NCBI GenBank assembly: GCA_964035015.1
Contig: OZ036011.1
Location: 11,164,894-11,228,893, forward strand
Reading direction: 5' to 3'
Origin: Corallium rubrum
Lineage: Eukaryota > Cnidaria > Anthozoa > Scleralcyonacea > Coralliidae
Length of the DNA stretch: 64,000 nt
The position numbers were made by a program, and so were the translations under genes. The notes below the pieces were generated by a model. That model worked only from the letters and a program-made list of their open reading frames with translations. It was not told where the DNA came from and searched no databases. Shown piece after piece: positions 12,001 to 20,719 of the stretch (position 1 is its first letter; the number at the start of each line of letters is the position of its first letter).

Positions 12001-13371
12001 TAAAGTTAACGTGATACGCCATTGTATTCTTACGAGCCAACAAGTTGTTGTCATTGCTCTGATGAAGGCCTGAGTCAACACTCAACAGGCCGAAAGCTTA
12101 GCAAAGAAATATTTTACGTGGTGTTTCCACAAAACTTATTTATATGATTTTTTTTAGGTTTGTGATGAAGCTTTAAACTCTCTTCGTGTCCAAGACCAGG
12201 GTAGCTTAGTTGCATGTGGTTCTCATGCTGGCACTGTCACACTACTCGAACTTTCCGATGGACTCTGCAATATTCAGAGAAATGAAAAATCGTCAGTAAA
12301 TGCGGTGAGTTGGACATTATAGAACTAAAATTTGATTGTAAAAATATAGAAAAACTATATTTGTGATTTTGGTATGACAATATGGTTATTTTCAGATGTT
12401 CGAAAGAGAGACAAAACGCGAAAAAATTCTGGAAACGAGGCATCGAGAAATGAAGCTTAAGGAAAGATCCAAAAGTCAACAAGAAAAGTAAGTCACTAAA
12501 GAAGTTTTACTCTTAGTATGAATGCGAACGGTGAACATTGTGAATTCTTTTTAGAACACATTAAATTATTTTGTAGAGAGGAGGCAGAAAAACAAGAGGA
12601 CGAAGATGATGAAGATCTTATTCAAAAAGCTGAAGCAGACTTCTTCGCAGTGATCGAAGCTGAAACGAAAATACGCGAAACGAAAGAGAAACAACAAATG
12701 GAGTCACTGAAGCAAATGAAGAAAACCTTGACCGGAGAGGACAACCACGAAGGATATAAACACACGAAGGAAGGGGAACTACGAGAAGAAGATGAGGTAT
12801 ACTACTATAGTTAACTGTGAGAGGAGGAAGAGGTATACTATTATAGATAACTGCGAGAGGAGGAAGAGGTATAGTACTGTAGCTAACTGTGAGAGGAGGA
12901 AGAGATATACTACTATAGCTAACTGTGAGAGGAGAGGTATAGTACTACAGCTAACTGTGAGAGGAGGAAGAGGTATAGTACTATAGCTAACTGCGAGAGG
13001 AGGAAGAGGTATACTACTACAGCTAACTGTGAGAGGAGAGGTATACGGCTATAGCTAACTGTGAGAGGAGGAAGAGGTATACTACTATAGCTAACTGTGA
13101 GAGGAGAGGTATACTACTATAGCTAACTGTGAGAGGAGAGGTATACTACTATAGCTAACTGCGAGAGGAGGAAGAGGTATACTACTACAACTAACTGAGA
13201 GGAGGAAGCGATATAGTACTATAGCTAACTGCGAGAGGAGGAAGAGGTATACAGTATACTGCTAACACAGTTGTAGAAAGAATTATAACAATTGACACTA
13301 ATTAATTTTGAGCATTAATTTGGTTTTATCAATAGGAAGAAGAGGAAGCCATAGAAACACCACGCGATTAA
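6014..13371 (+). CDS. DNAI2: Axonemal dynein intermediate chain 2 (14 exons)
   Basis: This WD-repeat subunit belongs to the outer dynein arm of motile cilia and flagella, where it forms the arm base with DNAI1. Exons by splice sites and phase: 6014-6196, 6297-6458, 6900-7018, 7792-7934, 8346-8459, 8598-8702, 9370-9650, 10178-10231, 10355-10398, 10855-10990, 12158-12304, 12396-12487, 12577-12796, 13336-13371. They total 1836 nt (611 residues plus stop), close to the human length. The start [11 protein letters not shown] and the N-terminal block NPCDTGIQC are hallmark DNAI2 sequence. WD-type segments follow ([39 protein letters not shown]), then an acidic coiled C-terminus. All introns are GT-AG. 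Several introns are inflated by repeats. The start is fixed by family agreement. Confidence 0.95.
6510..6835. repeat. MITE in DNAI2 intron 2
   Basis: Arms of about 60 bp near 6520-6585 and 6765-6830 are inverted copies (CAACTTTGCAA, then CAACATTGCAAT, then TTGATTG). Because the right arm has an open frame it can look coding, but it matches nothing in DNAI2. Confidence 0.55.
7065..7240. repeat. Small fold-back element in DNAI2 intron 3
   Basis: The ends AATGGTTCATGGTTTGGAGT and TGGAGCATGCCAAGCCAAGA (followed by ACCATT) are imperfect inverted repeats. It is non-coding. Confidence 0.45.
7265..7575. repeat. Fold-back element in DNAI2 intron 3
   Basis: Sequences near 7290-7312 (CTCACACACCGCTGGG) and 7528-7545 (CCCAGCAGTGTGTGAG) are inverted copies, and the flanking GAAAACA/TGTTTTC also pairs. 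No protein is supported here. Confidence 0.45.
7983..8250. repeat. MITE in DNAI2 intron 4
   Basis: The left end (AACCGATGATGCTCAGCATG) is inverted at the right end (CATGCTGTGGATCATCGGTT), and GGGCCCAAAAAAACAT pairs with the T-rich right arm. A diverged relative of the interior recurs near 11040-11110 in a later intron. Confidence 0.6.
8705..9305. repeat. (CCTT)n/(CCCTT)n microsatellite in DNAI2 intron 6
   Basis: This is a 600-bp polypyrimidine run (CTTC, CTCC, CTTCCT and CCAT variants). It begins directly after the splice donor at 8703 and nearly fills the 667-bp intron. It is low-complexity and does not code for protein. Confidence 0.95.
9678..10080. repeat. MITE in DNAI2 intron 7
   Basis: The termini GCGCGGTTACACGGTGCA and TTACACCGTGTAACAGGGC are inverted repeats. 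The interior repeats GCAACTTGT, GCTACACGGTGCAAC and related words. It is a non-autonomous DNA transposon by structure. Confidence 0.6.
10532..10829. repeat. (TTTG)n microsatellite in DNAI2 intron 9
   Basis: About 74 near-perfect TTTG units lie between the donor at 10399 and the acceptor before 10855. Confidence 0.97.
11341..11384 (-). ncRNA. Hammerhead ribozyme motif, left PLE arm
   Basis: On the minus strand it has the same boxes as the motif at 3635-3678: TTGCT, CTGATGA, GGCCT...AGGCC, GAAA, GCTT, AGCAA. Confidence 0.65.
11421..11983 (+). pseudogene. GIY-YIG endonuclease domain of a Penelope-like polyprotein, frameshifted
   Basis: The first frame (11421-11747) ends in the GIY-YIG signature [20 protein letters not shown]. 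The following TRLKEHK segment and the rest of the nuclease continue in another frame to 11983. A frameshift near 11735-11750 thus breaks the domain. In intact Penelope-like elements this nuclease follows the reverse transcriptase and nicks the target DNA. No RT motifs remain upstream. The copy is dead and is spliced out with the DNAI2 intron. Confidence 0.8.
12054..12104 (+). ncRNA. Hammerhead ribozyme motif, right PLE arm
   Basis: CTGATGA lies at 12059-12065 and GAAA at 12092-12095. Helix I is TTGCT/AGCAA, as in the other copies. The helix II loop is longer here through a duplicated TCAACA-like word. Confidence 0.6.
12797..13256. repeat. Minisatellite of about 36 bp units in the last DNAI2 intron
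   Basis: About a dozen imperfect copies of GAGGTATACTACTATAGC followed by TAACTGTGAGAGGAGGAA start right at the splice donor. Every unit repeats the exon-end/donor sequence GAG-GTATAC, so each copy carries a donor-like site. Confidence 0.85.
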
Positions 13372-13572
13372 GGAAATCCAAATTTGCGCGCTAGTTCATA
13401 AGCTCGCAGGATATTTTTTATCTGTGTTCATTTGGGCGTGTGTAAATAAGGAGTTGAAGACAGCGTGTGTTTTCCGCTAACGATACGTATTTAGCATCGC
13501 AGCTTATTTTCTTTATTATTGTAAATAAATTGTTTCACCTACAGATCCGAAACGTTAGTGTACATTATTTTA

Positions 13573-13578
13573 AATAAA
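13573..13578 (+). terminator. Poly(A) signal AATAAA for DNAI2
   Basis: AATAAA occurs about 200 bp after the DNAI2 stop codon. Another occurs at 13524-13529. Either could be used. Confidence 0.5.
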
Positions 13579-13629
13579 GTCTTTCTTCACGACATATATG
13601 TAGCTACTTCAGATCACGTGTACATGACG

Positions 13630-13983
13630 CAGGGACGTAACAAGGATTCTGAAAGGGGGGGGGATCTGAAATCAAAATAAATTTTTAGGGGGGTCCGGGG
13701 GCATGCTCCCCCGGGAAATTTTGAAATCGAGAGTCGCTGAAATGCCATTTCCTGGCTTTTGGAGGAAGATTTTACAGACTCTAAAGGTTAAAAAAAGTCA
13801 TATAAAATACTCAAAACACGCAAACGTCACATAGATACTCAAAATGCATACACTCAGTAGATTGAATACACTGTTTACAGTTTATTTCCTGACACAATTG
13901 ATATTGCATCAGTTTTGTAGTTACATGTCTGTCGTTTTATATCAAAAGGGAGGAGTCGCGGCTCCCCCCTGGCTACGTGCCTG
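13630..13983. mobile_element. hAT-type MITE with exact 8-bp TSD
   Basis: The element runs from CAGGGACGTA to CTACGTGCCTG (imperfect TIRs) and is flanked on both sides by ACATGACG (13622-13629 and 13984-13991). The 8-bp TSD and CAG...CTG ends are typical of hAT elements. It is 354 bp long with no transposase. Beyond it, 14500-14760 carries about five copies of a TAGTTGATTCAGAAATTACA-like word, and 14150-14250 has palindromic GGCGCT/AGCGCC sequence. No gene is seen in 13992-14924. Confidence 0.85.
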
Positions 13984-14924
13984 ACATGACGCTTCATGAG
14001 TGTTCAACATTTTGGAAGTATGTGTGCTGTTCTACTTTATTAAAAAGTAGTCATAAAATGCCTCCTACTTTATTACTTACTGTCAAGACACAAACACCTT
14101 CCCATTTTTGCAGCGCGGGCCGTTGTGTATTTGGCCTTGTTTACAAGGAGGTACCGTATTTACTCGTTTAAGCGCCGCGGCGCTCTTTAAATTTTTAGTG
14201 TTTCGGATGCGGCGCTTATTTGAGGGCGGCGCTCTTTAAAAATAGTTTTATTTGTAAACGATAACAAGAAATCTTATCAACAAAATAAACATGTTTCAAA
14301 TGTTATGTTGTCATTCACATTGAAATATACTCACTTTGAACATATAAACACTGTAATACAGGACAATAAATTTCCGGGGCTGTAGTTGCTTTTTAGTTTG
14401 GCTTCTCGAACAATTCTGTCTGACGGTGCTTCGATTAAGCAACTACCCTAAACAGATATATTTTATTCACTATTTTTAAGATATTATGGTTAAAATGTCT
14501 TCGCGAAATTATAATTTACTGTAAACTATCTTATAACAAATCTAGTTGATTCAGAAATTACAATTTGAACATTTTTAGAACAAATGTAGTTGATTCAGAA
14601 ATTGACATTCATAGATGTAGTTGATTCAGAAATTACAATTCGAACATCTTCTAACAAAATAGACTATTGTCTAATAATATAACACAAATCTAGTTGATTC
14701 AGAAATTACAATTTTAAGTTTCAACGTTTTTGTAACAAATCTAGTTAATTAAAAGGGACACAAAGTAATAGTTTTTTTCTCGCTAAAACCTAGATATGAC
14801 AACTATGTTTTGTAATTCTATTCACCTGTTTAATTTCATGTTACTTTGTCAACTGTGTTTGTTCAGAAATTGACAAATACGTTGTCACCATGGTTGTCAA
14901 ATATGGACAACGTACACGCGGAAA

Positions 14925-15711
14925 AATCTCGCAAGTTGTTACAGCATTGTTGCCTGAACAATGCATTAACAACTTGTTGACATATGTGAACAACATTGAT
15001 AAATGAACAACATTGTTCATCATTGTTTCAACAAGTTGTTACTGCTTGATGAAGCAACCGTTGTTCACGCATGTTGTAACAACCGAAGAACGTGTTGATA
15101 CATCAACCATGTTCACTATTGTTGTAACATTGTTGTTCATCGTTGTTATTTCGTCATGCTGTTACAACATGTTGGATCATGTGTGAACAACGTTGGCTAG
15201 AAAAATGTGCTGTTAGAACAACTTGTTCATGACTGTTGATTTATCCGTGAATAAGTGAACAACTTGTTGACACCTTGTTCACGCCTGTTGACAACCATGA
15301 ACAAGTTGTGCGTTTTTACGCGTGTACACGCGTAAAAACGCACAACTTGTTCACGGTTGTCAACAGGCGTGAACAAATTGTCAACAACTTGTTCACGGAT
15401 AAATTAACAGTCATGAACAAGTTGTTCCAACAGCACATTTTTTATAGCCAACAACGTTGTTCGCACATGATACGTGTTGTAACAGCATGACGAAATAACA
15501 ACGATGAACAACAATGTTAAAACAATGGTGAACATGGTTGATGTATCAACACGTTCTTCGGTTAATTTGTTACAACATGCGCGAACAACGGTTGTTGTTT
15601 CATCAAGCTGTAACAACTTGTTGAAACAATGATGAACAATGTTGTTCATTTATCAATGTTGTTCACATATGTCAACAAGTTGTTACAGCATTGTTGCAAG
15701 TTGTTACAGCA
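14925..15711. repeat. 780-bp long palindrome made of AACAA/TTGTT palindromes
   Basis: Two copies of the element family seen at 2320-2912 are joined head to head. Arms of about 390 bp meet near 15325 at a perfect centre (GCGTGTACACGC flanked by TTTTTACGC/GCGTAAAAA). Transcripts would fold into a long hairpin. Confidence 0.8.
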
Positions 15712-16405
15712 ATCAATCAATCAATTTTATTTACTCACGCTAACATCGACAACAACAGCTGATTTCCACGATGGGCGTGCATGCATATTTTACAGAGTAG
15801 TATAAAAGTTTGATAAAGTTAAGGTACATTAAAAATAAATATATAGTAATTAAAGGATCTAAGTAACTAAAGTCTTAATATATGACTACATACATACATA
15901 CATACATATGCATGTATACAGTAAATACACAAACTAGAAAACATGAGTAGCAATTTTATGATTGAAATCAGTTAGTGAATTACTCTCTCTTATATCTTTG
16001 GGTAGAGAGTTCCATATAAATGCTCCATTATATATGAAACTCTTTTTCATGTTATTTGTGCGAGGTTGTGGCAAACAAATTTTAGATAAATTGTCTCGAA
16101 GGTCATAACTTGACTTTTCGTTTGTGTAAGTAAATTGTTCAGAAAGACATTTTGGACCCATATCATTTAAAACTTTAAACATGATTTTGGCTTTTGCTTT
16201 TTTTCTTTCTGTACTGAGTGGTTGCCATCCCAGGGCATTTAATGCAATCTCATGAGGAACTTCATTGTTCATATTTGTAATTACTCGAGCAGCCCTGTTT
16301 TGGAGCTTTTGCAATCGTGAGGATTGTGTTTCACTAAATACATTCCACACTTCACAGCAATATGAAAAATATGGATGAACAATCGCATTGTATACTGACA
16401 GTAGC
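15712..16405 (-). mobile_element. 5'-truncated LINE insertion
   Basis: The insertion is flanked by a 16-bp direct repeat (GCAAGTTGTTACAGCA at 15696-15711 and 16406-16421), the target-site duplication of target-primed reverse transcription. The 3' end (on the minus strand) is a short (TTGA)n tail. It entered the AACAA-palindrome element, whose remainder continues to about 16485. Confidence 0.85.
15934..16400 (-). pseudogene. C-terminal fragment of a LINE reverse transcriptase ORF
   Basis: The frame is open upstream of the first methionine (about 16350) to about 16400. It contains YNAIVHPYFSYCCEVWN, LQKLQNRAARVIT, LNALGWQPLSTERK and FIYNGAFIWNSLP, the conserved tail of CR1/L2/jockey-like LINE ORF2 proteins. 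The endonuclease and catalytic RT motifs are missing because the copy is 5'-truncated. It has no host function that I can see. Confidence 0.85.
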
Positions 16406-16584
16406 GCAAGTTGTTACAGCATTGTTCTGTTACAGCATTGTTCAGGCAACAATGCTGTAACAACTTGCGAGATTTTTACGCATGTAGTTGCCAAGTTCCG
16501 AATGAACTTGAAAAACAAACCACGGTAACGTAGCGTTGTTTACCGCTATCGTTGGTTTCGAGTTGAACCACCAAAACGCTGTGC

Positions 16585-16752
16585 GCAACAACTAATTGTT
16601 GAAACTATATTGTCTGGTAAATGTTTTTCTCTGCTTTTGAGAATGAAATCCTTTATATTTACTAACAGTTACACAACTAATTGTTCAGACTCTTGTCTGG
16701 TAAATGTTTTACTCTGCGTTGGTGAATGAAATCCTTTATATTTACTAACAGT
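16585..16752. repeat. Two-copy 84-bp tandem duplication 3' of the left Argonaute
   Basis: ACAACTAATTGTT, TGTCTGGTAAATGTTTT and GAATGAAATCCTTTATATTT occur twice in tandem just beyond the stop codon of the minus-strand Argonaute gene, most likely in its 3' UTR. Confidence 0.7.
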
Positions 16753-16775
16753 TTATAGTGTCTCCCAATATTTTT

Positions 16776-19700
16776 CTATGCAAAATACATGGAGGAATCA
16801 ATTTTCCCGTGTACTTTCACAGCTTTTTTCATCTCCTCTTCATCAAGAGTGGCCCCGTTGTCACCCGAAGCCATACTGCCGTCACTGCTGCCTCGGTCCA
16901 CTTCACTTAAATGATAGCGGGCTCGGAAGGCCACGTGATGTGCGTAGTACGCAGGTGCAGGAATGGACACTGCTCTTGCACATCGTACGTAGGTGTGGCA
17001 TAACTGGTTGGTCAGGATTTGTAGATCATCAGACTTGAAATTGTTGTCGTCGTACAGAACATGATACAGAGCTGGTTTACTGGTGCCTTGGATACCAGCA
17101 TGACTACACAGGTACCAATTAAATTCGTATGGATGACAGACTTGTGTATCGACCACCGTCCCAGCTGGAATATTCTTACTCTTTCCACGCTGGTCTCTGG
17201 GATCTTCTGCAAAAAATCTGGTGTGATGGCGCTTCTGGACAACAATGAAAGTGATTCCAGGTTTGAAACTTTGATGCAGCTCCAGACATGCATGTTGAAT
17301 GGCTTGCAGTTCATGGATCAAGACATCTTTAAACTGGCCTTCACTTACACCATCTCGGTAGAACAGAATCTTTTCAGGTTGGGCTCCGGTTGCATTCCTG
17401 AATTTCCTCAGAAGTATTTTTACCATGTCTTTCAATTCTGCTATCATCTCTTGACGATGTCTCTGTACACGAACCTCGGCATTGTAGAGGTTTGGGTGCG
17501 AATCTTTGCTGGCCACCACAGCAGCAATGGATGGTGTAGTTGTGTCACGTGGTGAAGGATGAGTGACGTCAGCACCGAAAATAATGACAGGGCGTCGAAG
17601 AATGGGCGATCTCACTCCCTTGTCCAGGATGAATGTTGTGCCACCAAGTTTGGCGTTGACCTTCAGGCAGATGTTAATAAGCAACTCCATCTCTCTGTGA
17701 TCGTTGAAATCATCAAAAGCTACAGCATTATCTGCCTTGACACATTGTGTAGGAATACCATAGACAACATCTCCATAATGCTTCATCTCTTCGTAGTAGA
17801 TCTCGTTGTCTTTTGCAGGAAGAATGGCCATGATAAGTTGTAAATTAGGATACTTCCCATGAAGATGATCAAAGAGATTTCCAATGCCTTCATGTCCACC
17901 TTGAGGAATTGCACGGTAGCACGGAGATGGATGGATGCGGAGTGCTTTATTCTTTCCAGCCTGAACAAACTTGTTGATAAAGTTGTCCAATCCATGGTCA
18001 TCAATAAACTTCCTGCTCCTCTCTCTGAATTTCTTCACCTCTATGAATGCCTGTGGGTTTTGATATGAAATAATTGCCCATTCTTTCAACTCCTTTGGTT
18101 GATACATGGGCTTCTTTGGCATGTTCCATGCACCATCGCGCGGCGTTGTTTTGTCATTTTGGCCATAGTTGATCACAGGGGGGTCTAACACTCTGCCAGT
18201 AATCTGTGCCATATCTCGACCTATTTTAATGCCAAAATCTTGACAGTAAGGATCTTGATCATATTTAGCATTGCGGATTAACTTGTTGATTTCTTGCTGG
18301 CGTTGTGGTGCTGGTAAGGCAGTATGTCGAATCATTTCCCTCGTTTGATTTGCATTCAGCCTTCCTTGCTTGCGTTGGCCTTGGACAATATTACACAGTT
18401 CAATTGGAATACAGCTGCCTTTCTGACCAAGCTTTAAACAAGGAAGATCAGGATACTTCAAAGTAATGCCATACCCCTTCTTGAAATACTCAAGGACAGA
18501 CGTCTTCTTGCCTTCACAATCAAATAATTCATTTCTTGCTGAGTTGCGTGATAAACCAGAAACTTTTTGTCTTCGTTTGAGGTGAGTTGTTTCAATCTTG
18601 ATGGTTTTCATTTCTCTGTCAAACCTCTTCTGTTGTCTATCATCAAGTCTTGCTGGTATATTGCGAAGATTAAGGAACTCGCACATGAAGTGCAAGACAG
18701 ACTGTGCTTTGTAAAATGCAGTTGAACATGTGTCTACATTCAACATCATCTTCCACTGGGTTGGACGAATGCTGACAAATGTTCCATTCCATATTTGTAG
18801 ACCCTGCCCCAGGTCTTTCTCATGTCCATCTGGGTAACTGAAGAACGATGACCCAACAGGAATGCTGCTCATGGATGGAAGATGACGTAATACAACTTCT
18901 ATTGCTTGCATTGTGTCCAGTGGTATCTCAGTAAGTTTTCCTTCAAGTGCTTGGTTGAGGTTATAGAGGCTTACTTGACTAACCCACTTGACTTCTACAG
19001 TATACTCTCTTTCTTTACCATTATCAGTTTTAAACAACACTGTGAATTCACGCCTATCTTTCCCAATTCCAGGAATAGGGCATCGACAATATATATTCTT
19101 ACCATTCTTGTCATAAACAAGCTTTGGTCCACTTGGATTGGCTTTCTCGTATTGTTTAACAATCTCTTGTATTATTCTTGGCGCTTCTCTACTTGTGTAA
19201 CCTTCTCCTGTTTTTTGCCCTTTAGCTTTGATCTCAGCATCATAATGATGGATATCTTCTTGGGGTAGTTTCACAGGCAGGAAGTTTACTCGCAACTTAA
19301 TTGGTCTTCCAGATTTTCCTCCACTGTCTGGTCGTCGTGGAGGTCTTAGTTCTCCTTTGATTGACCGAGGAGGTTGGGATGTTCTGGTGGGTTGTGGAGC
19401 AGTGGCTTTTGGCTTTGCTGCAGTGGCAGTAGGTTGTCGTTGGGGAGAGGTTTGTGGTTTACTAGTGGTGGTGGTGGTAGTTGGTGGAGGTTGTTCAACT
19501 GGGGTTTGTGGTTTAGTAGTAGTAGTGGGATGTGGTTGTTGAGTACTGGGTTTTGCTGTGGTTGTACTGGAAGTTGGTTGAGATGGTTCAGGAGGGGTGG
19601 TGTCACTCTTAGTTGGTGGTGGGACTGTTTTCACATCTTGCACTCCTGATGGTGCAGTTGAAGTCTCGTCAATGGGCTTTGGAGAGGCAATGTGAGACTT

Positions 19701-20165
19701 CTGTTGCTTCTTTCTCTGCTGTTTGCTTTTGCCTTTCTTTTGAGCAGATGGAATTCTTTCTTGTTCATGGTGACTAACTGCTTGTGCTTGCTGAGGATGG
19801 GGTGGTGTTTGAGGGTCTCGGGGGGGTTGTGGTGGTATTCGAAGCTGTGGTGGTGGTAGCTGTGGTGGTGGTATTCGAAGCTGTGGTGGTGGTATTTGAG
19901 ACTGTGGTGGTATTCGAAGCTGTGGTGGTGGTATTTGAAGCTGCTGTGGTGGTGTTTGAGTCTGTTGTGGTGGTGTTTGAGCTTGTTGAGGAGGCTGTTG
20001 TAATGGTTGAGTGGCAGGTAAAGCGGTTGCTCCTTCCTTTTCTTGTCCACTCGGCTGTTGTAATCCACCAGGAACACTTTCACTTTGTCGTGGCTGATTT
20101 CCTCTTCCTTTACTTCGACGGTTTCTGCCTCGTCCTTTCCCTTTCCTTGGTCCCTGATCACTCAT
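16776..20165 (-). CDS. AGO: Argonaute protein (AGO clade), intronless copy 1
   Basis: This is the guide-RNA-binding slicer of RNA interference and miRNA silencing; 1129 residues. Layout: a basic start (GPRKGKGRGRNRR), a Q/P-rich tail to about 275, the N domain from about 285 (RPIKLRVNFLPVKLP), linker 1 (SFFSYPDGHEKDLGQGLQIW), PAZ about 490-620, MID about 690-850 and PIWI about 850-1129. The slicer tetrad is present: Asp in GADVTH, Glu in HRQEMIAEL, Asp in FYRDG and His in YYAHHV. The MID pocket Tyr, Lys and Gln (YEEMKHYGD, TQCVK) and the terminal MYFA are kept. It belongs to AGO, not PIWI. Relative to copy 2 the MID domain carries an insertion (AFIEVKKFRERSRKF) and many substitutions. No introns interrupt the 3.39-kb frame. 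Confidence 0.96.
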   Translation of the reverse strand: MSDQGPRKGKGRGRNRRSKGRGNQPRQSESVPGGLQQPSGQEKEGATALPATQPLQQPPQQAQTPPQQTQTPPQQLQIPPPQLRIPPQSQIPPPQLRIPPPQLPPPQLRIPPQPPRDPQTPPHPQQAQAVSHHEQERIPSAQKKGKSKQQRKKQQKSHIASPKPIDETSTAPSGVQDVKTVPPPTKSDTTPPEPSQPTSSTTTAKPSTQQPHPTTTTKPQTPVEQPPPTTTTTTSKPQTSPQRQPTATAAKPKATAPQPTRTSQPPRSIKGELRPPRRPDSGGKSGRPIKLRVNFLPVKLPQEDIHHYDAEIKAKGQKTGEGYTSREAPRIIQEIVKQYEKANPSGPKLVYDKNGKNIYCRCPIPGIGKDRREFTVLFKTDNGKEREYTVEVKWVSQVSLYNLNQALEGKLTEIPLDTMQAIEVVLRHLPSMSSIPVGSSFFSYPDGHEKDLGQGLQIWNGTFVSIRPTQWKMMLNVDTCSTAFYKAQSVLHFMCEFLNLRNIPARLDDRQQKRFDREMKTIKIETTHLKRRQKVSGLSRNSARNELFDCEGKKTSVLEYFKKGYGITLKYPDLPCLKLGQKGSCIPIELCNIVQGQRKQGRLNANQTREMIRHTALPAPQRQQEINKLIRNAKYDQDPYCQDFGIKIGRDMAQITGRVLDPPVINYGQNDKTTPRDGAWNMPKKPMYQPKELKEWAIISYQNPQAFIEVKKFRERSRKFIDDHGLDNFINKFVQAGKNKALRIHPSPCYRAIPQGGHEGIGNLFDHLHGKYPNLQLIMAILPAKDNEIYYEEMKHYGDVVYGIPTQCVKADNAVAFDDFNDHREMELLINICLKVNAKLGGTTFILDKGVRSPILRRPVIIFGADVTHPSPRDTTTPSIAAVVASKDSHPNLYNAEVRVQRHRQEMIAELKDMVKILLRKFRNATGAQPEKILFYRDGVSEGQFKDVLIHELQAIQHACLELHQSFKPGITFIVVQKRHHTRFFAEDPRDQRGKSKNIPAGTVVDTQVCHPYEFNWYLCSHAGIQGTSKPALYHVLYDDNNFKSDDLQILTNQLCHTYVRCARAVSIPAPAYYAHHVAFRARYHLSEVDRGSSDGSMASGDNGATLDEEEMKKAVKVHGKIDSSMYFA

Positions 20166-20719
20166 CTTTTCTTCGTAAATTGGAGTAAAAACTCACAGAT
20201 TCTGTGCTTAAGAGAAGCGGGAAACACGTTCACAAACTTCACATCATCTTACAAGTCAGATAAAACGCGTCATTGCTCCTACCTGTTGTTTCACTTTCAC
20301 AGAGAAACCAACAAAACACCGGTAACCGAGCGGAAACCTGAGAACCATTCGCGGGTTTGGGGGGTTTTCCTAATCAATTTATTACAAAATTCAGACAGAA
20401 TTTCTTAAGATTTTGGGTCTTGTACTATGTGATACAATTTCTACATTAGTTTACTTAAAAACAAAGGAAATAGAAAAATAAAATAGATTAAAACAATGCT
20501 TTTATTAAAAGTTAAAATAGCTTGAAACTTCGTCAGGCATTTTTCAGGCAGGTCATGCCTGCAGTAAACCGCGTAAAAGACTAGGCCGAGCTGGAAAGTG
20601 AAAGCTATTCTAGTATTTCTTGTATTTTAGAGTGGGTTCTCAGAAAGAGTATTTTCACCTTTTTAATGACAGTATGTGTGAATTTCTACTCCAAGTTACG
20701 AAGAAAAGATAACTAGATA
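20166..20719. promoter_or_regulatory. Shared upstream region of the divergent Argonaute pair
   Basis: Only 554 bp separate the two start codons. The 5' leaders are homologous: TTTACTCCAATTTACGAAG before copy 1 and TTCTACTCCAAGTTACGAAG before copy 2. The duplication therefore included the leader. The middle holds one arm of the inverted repeat described at 20321-20552. A common bidirectional promoter is an inference. Confidence 0.5.
20321..20552 (+). repeat. Left arm of a 230-bp inverted repeat bracketing Argonaute copy 2
   Basis: The sequence from GGTAACCGAG through AATTCAGACAGAATTTCTTA to CTTCGTCAGGCATTTTTCAG is repeated in inverse orientation at 24882-25112 with about 80-85% identity by eye. 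Whether these are transposon ends, duplication scars or shared promoter sequence is open. Confidence 0.75.

Larger units (their letters stand above)
11273..12148 (+). mobile_element. Penelope-like element, 5'-truncated, in DNAI2 intron 10
   Basis: Arms at about 11275-11395 and 12030-12145 are inverted copies that share the terminal words TTTTGTGGAAACACCACGTA and the hammerhead core. They enclose the GIY-YIG endonuclease part of a Penelope-like ORF. The reverse-transcriptase part is absent. Arm sequence is nearly identical to the element at 3575-4025, so both belong to one family that was active in this genome. Confidence 0.8.

Noticed and set aside
17012-19649. Several plus-strand frames opposite Argonaute copy 1, and matching ones opposite copy 2
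   Set aside because: They are antisense shadows of the conserved coding sequence and appear in both copies for that reason.
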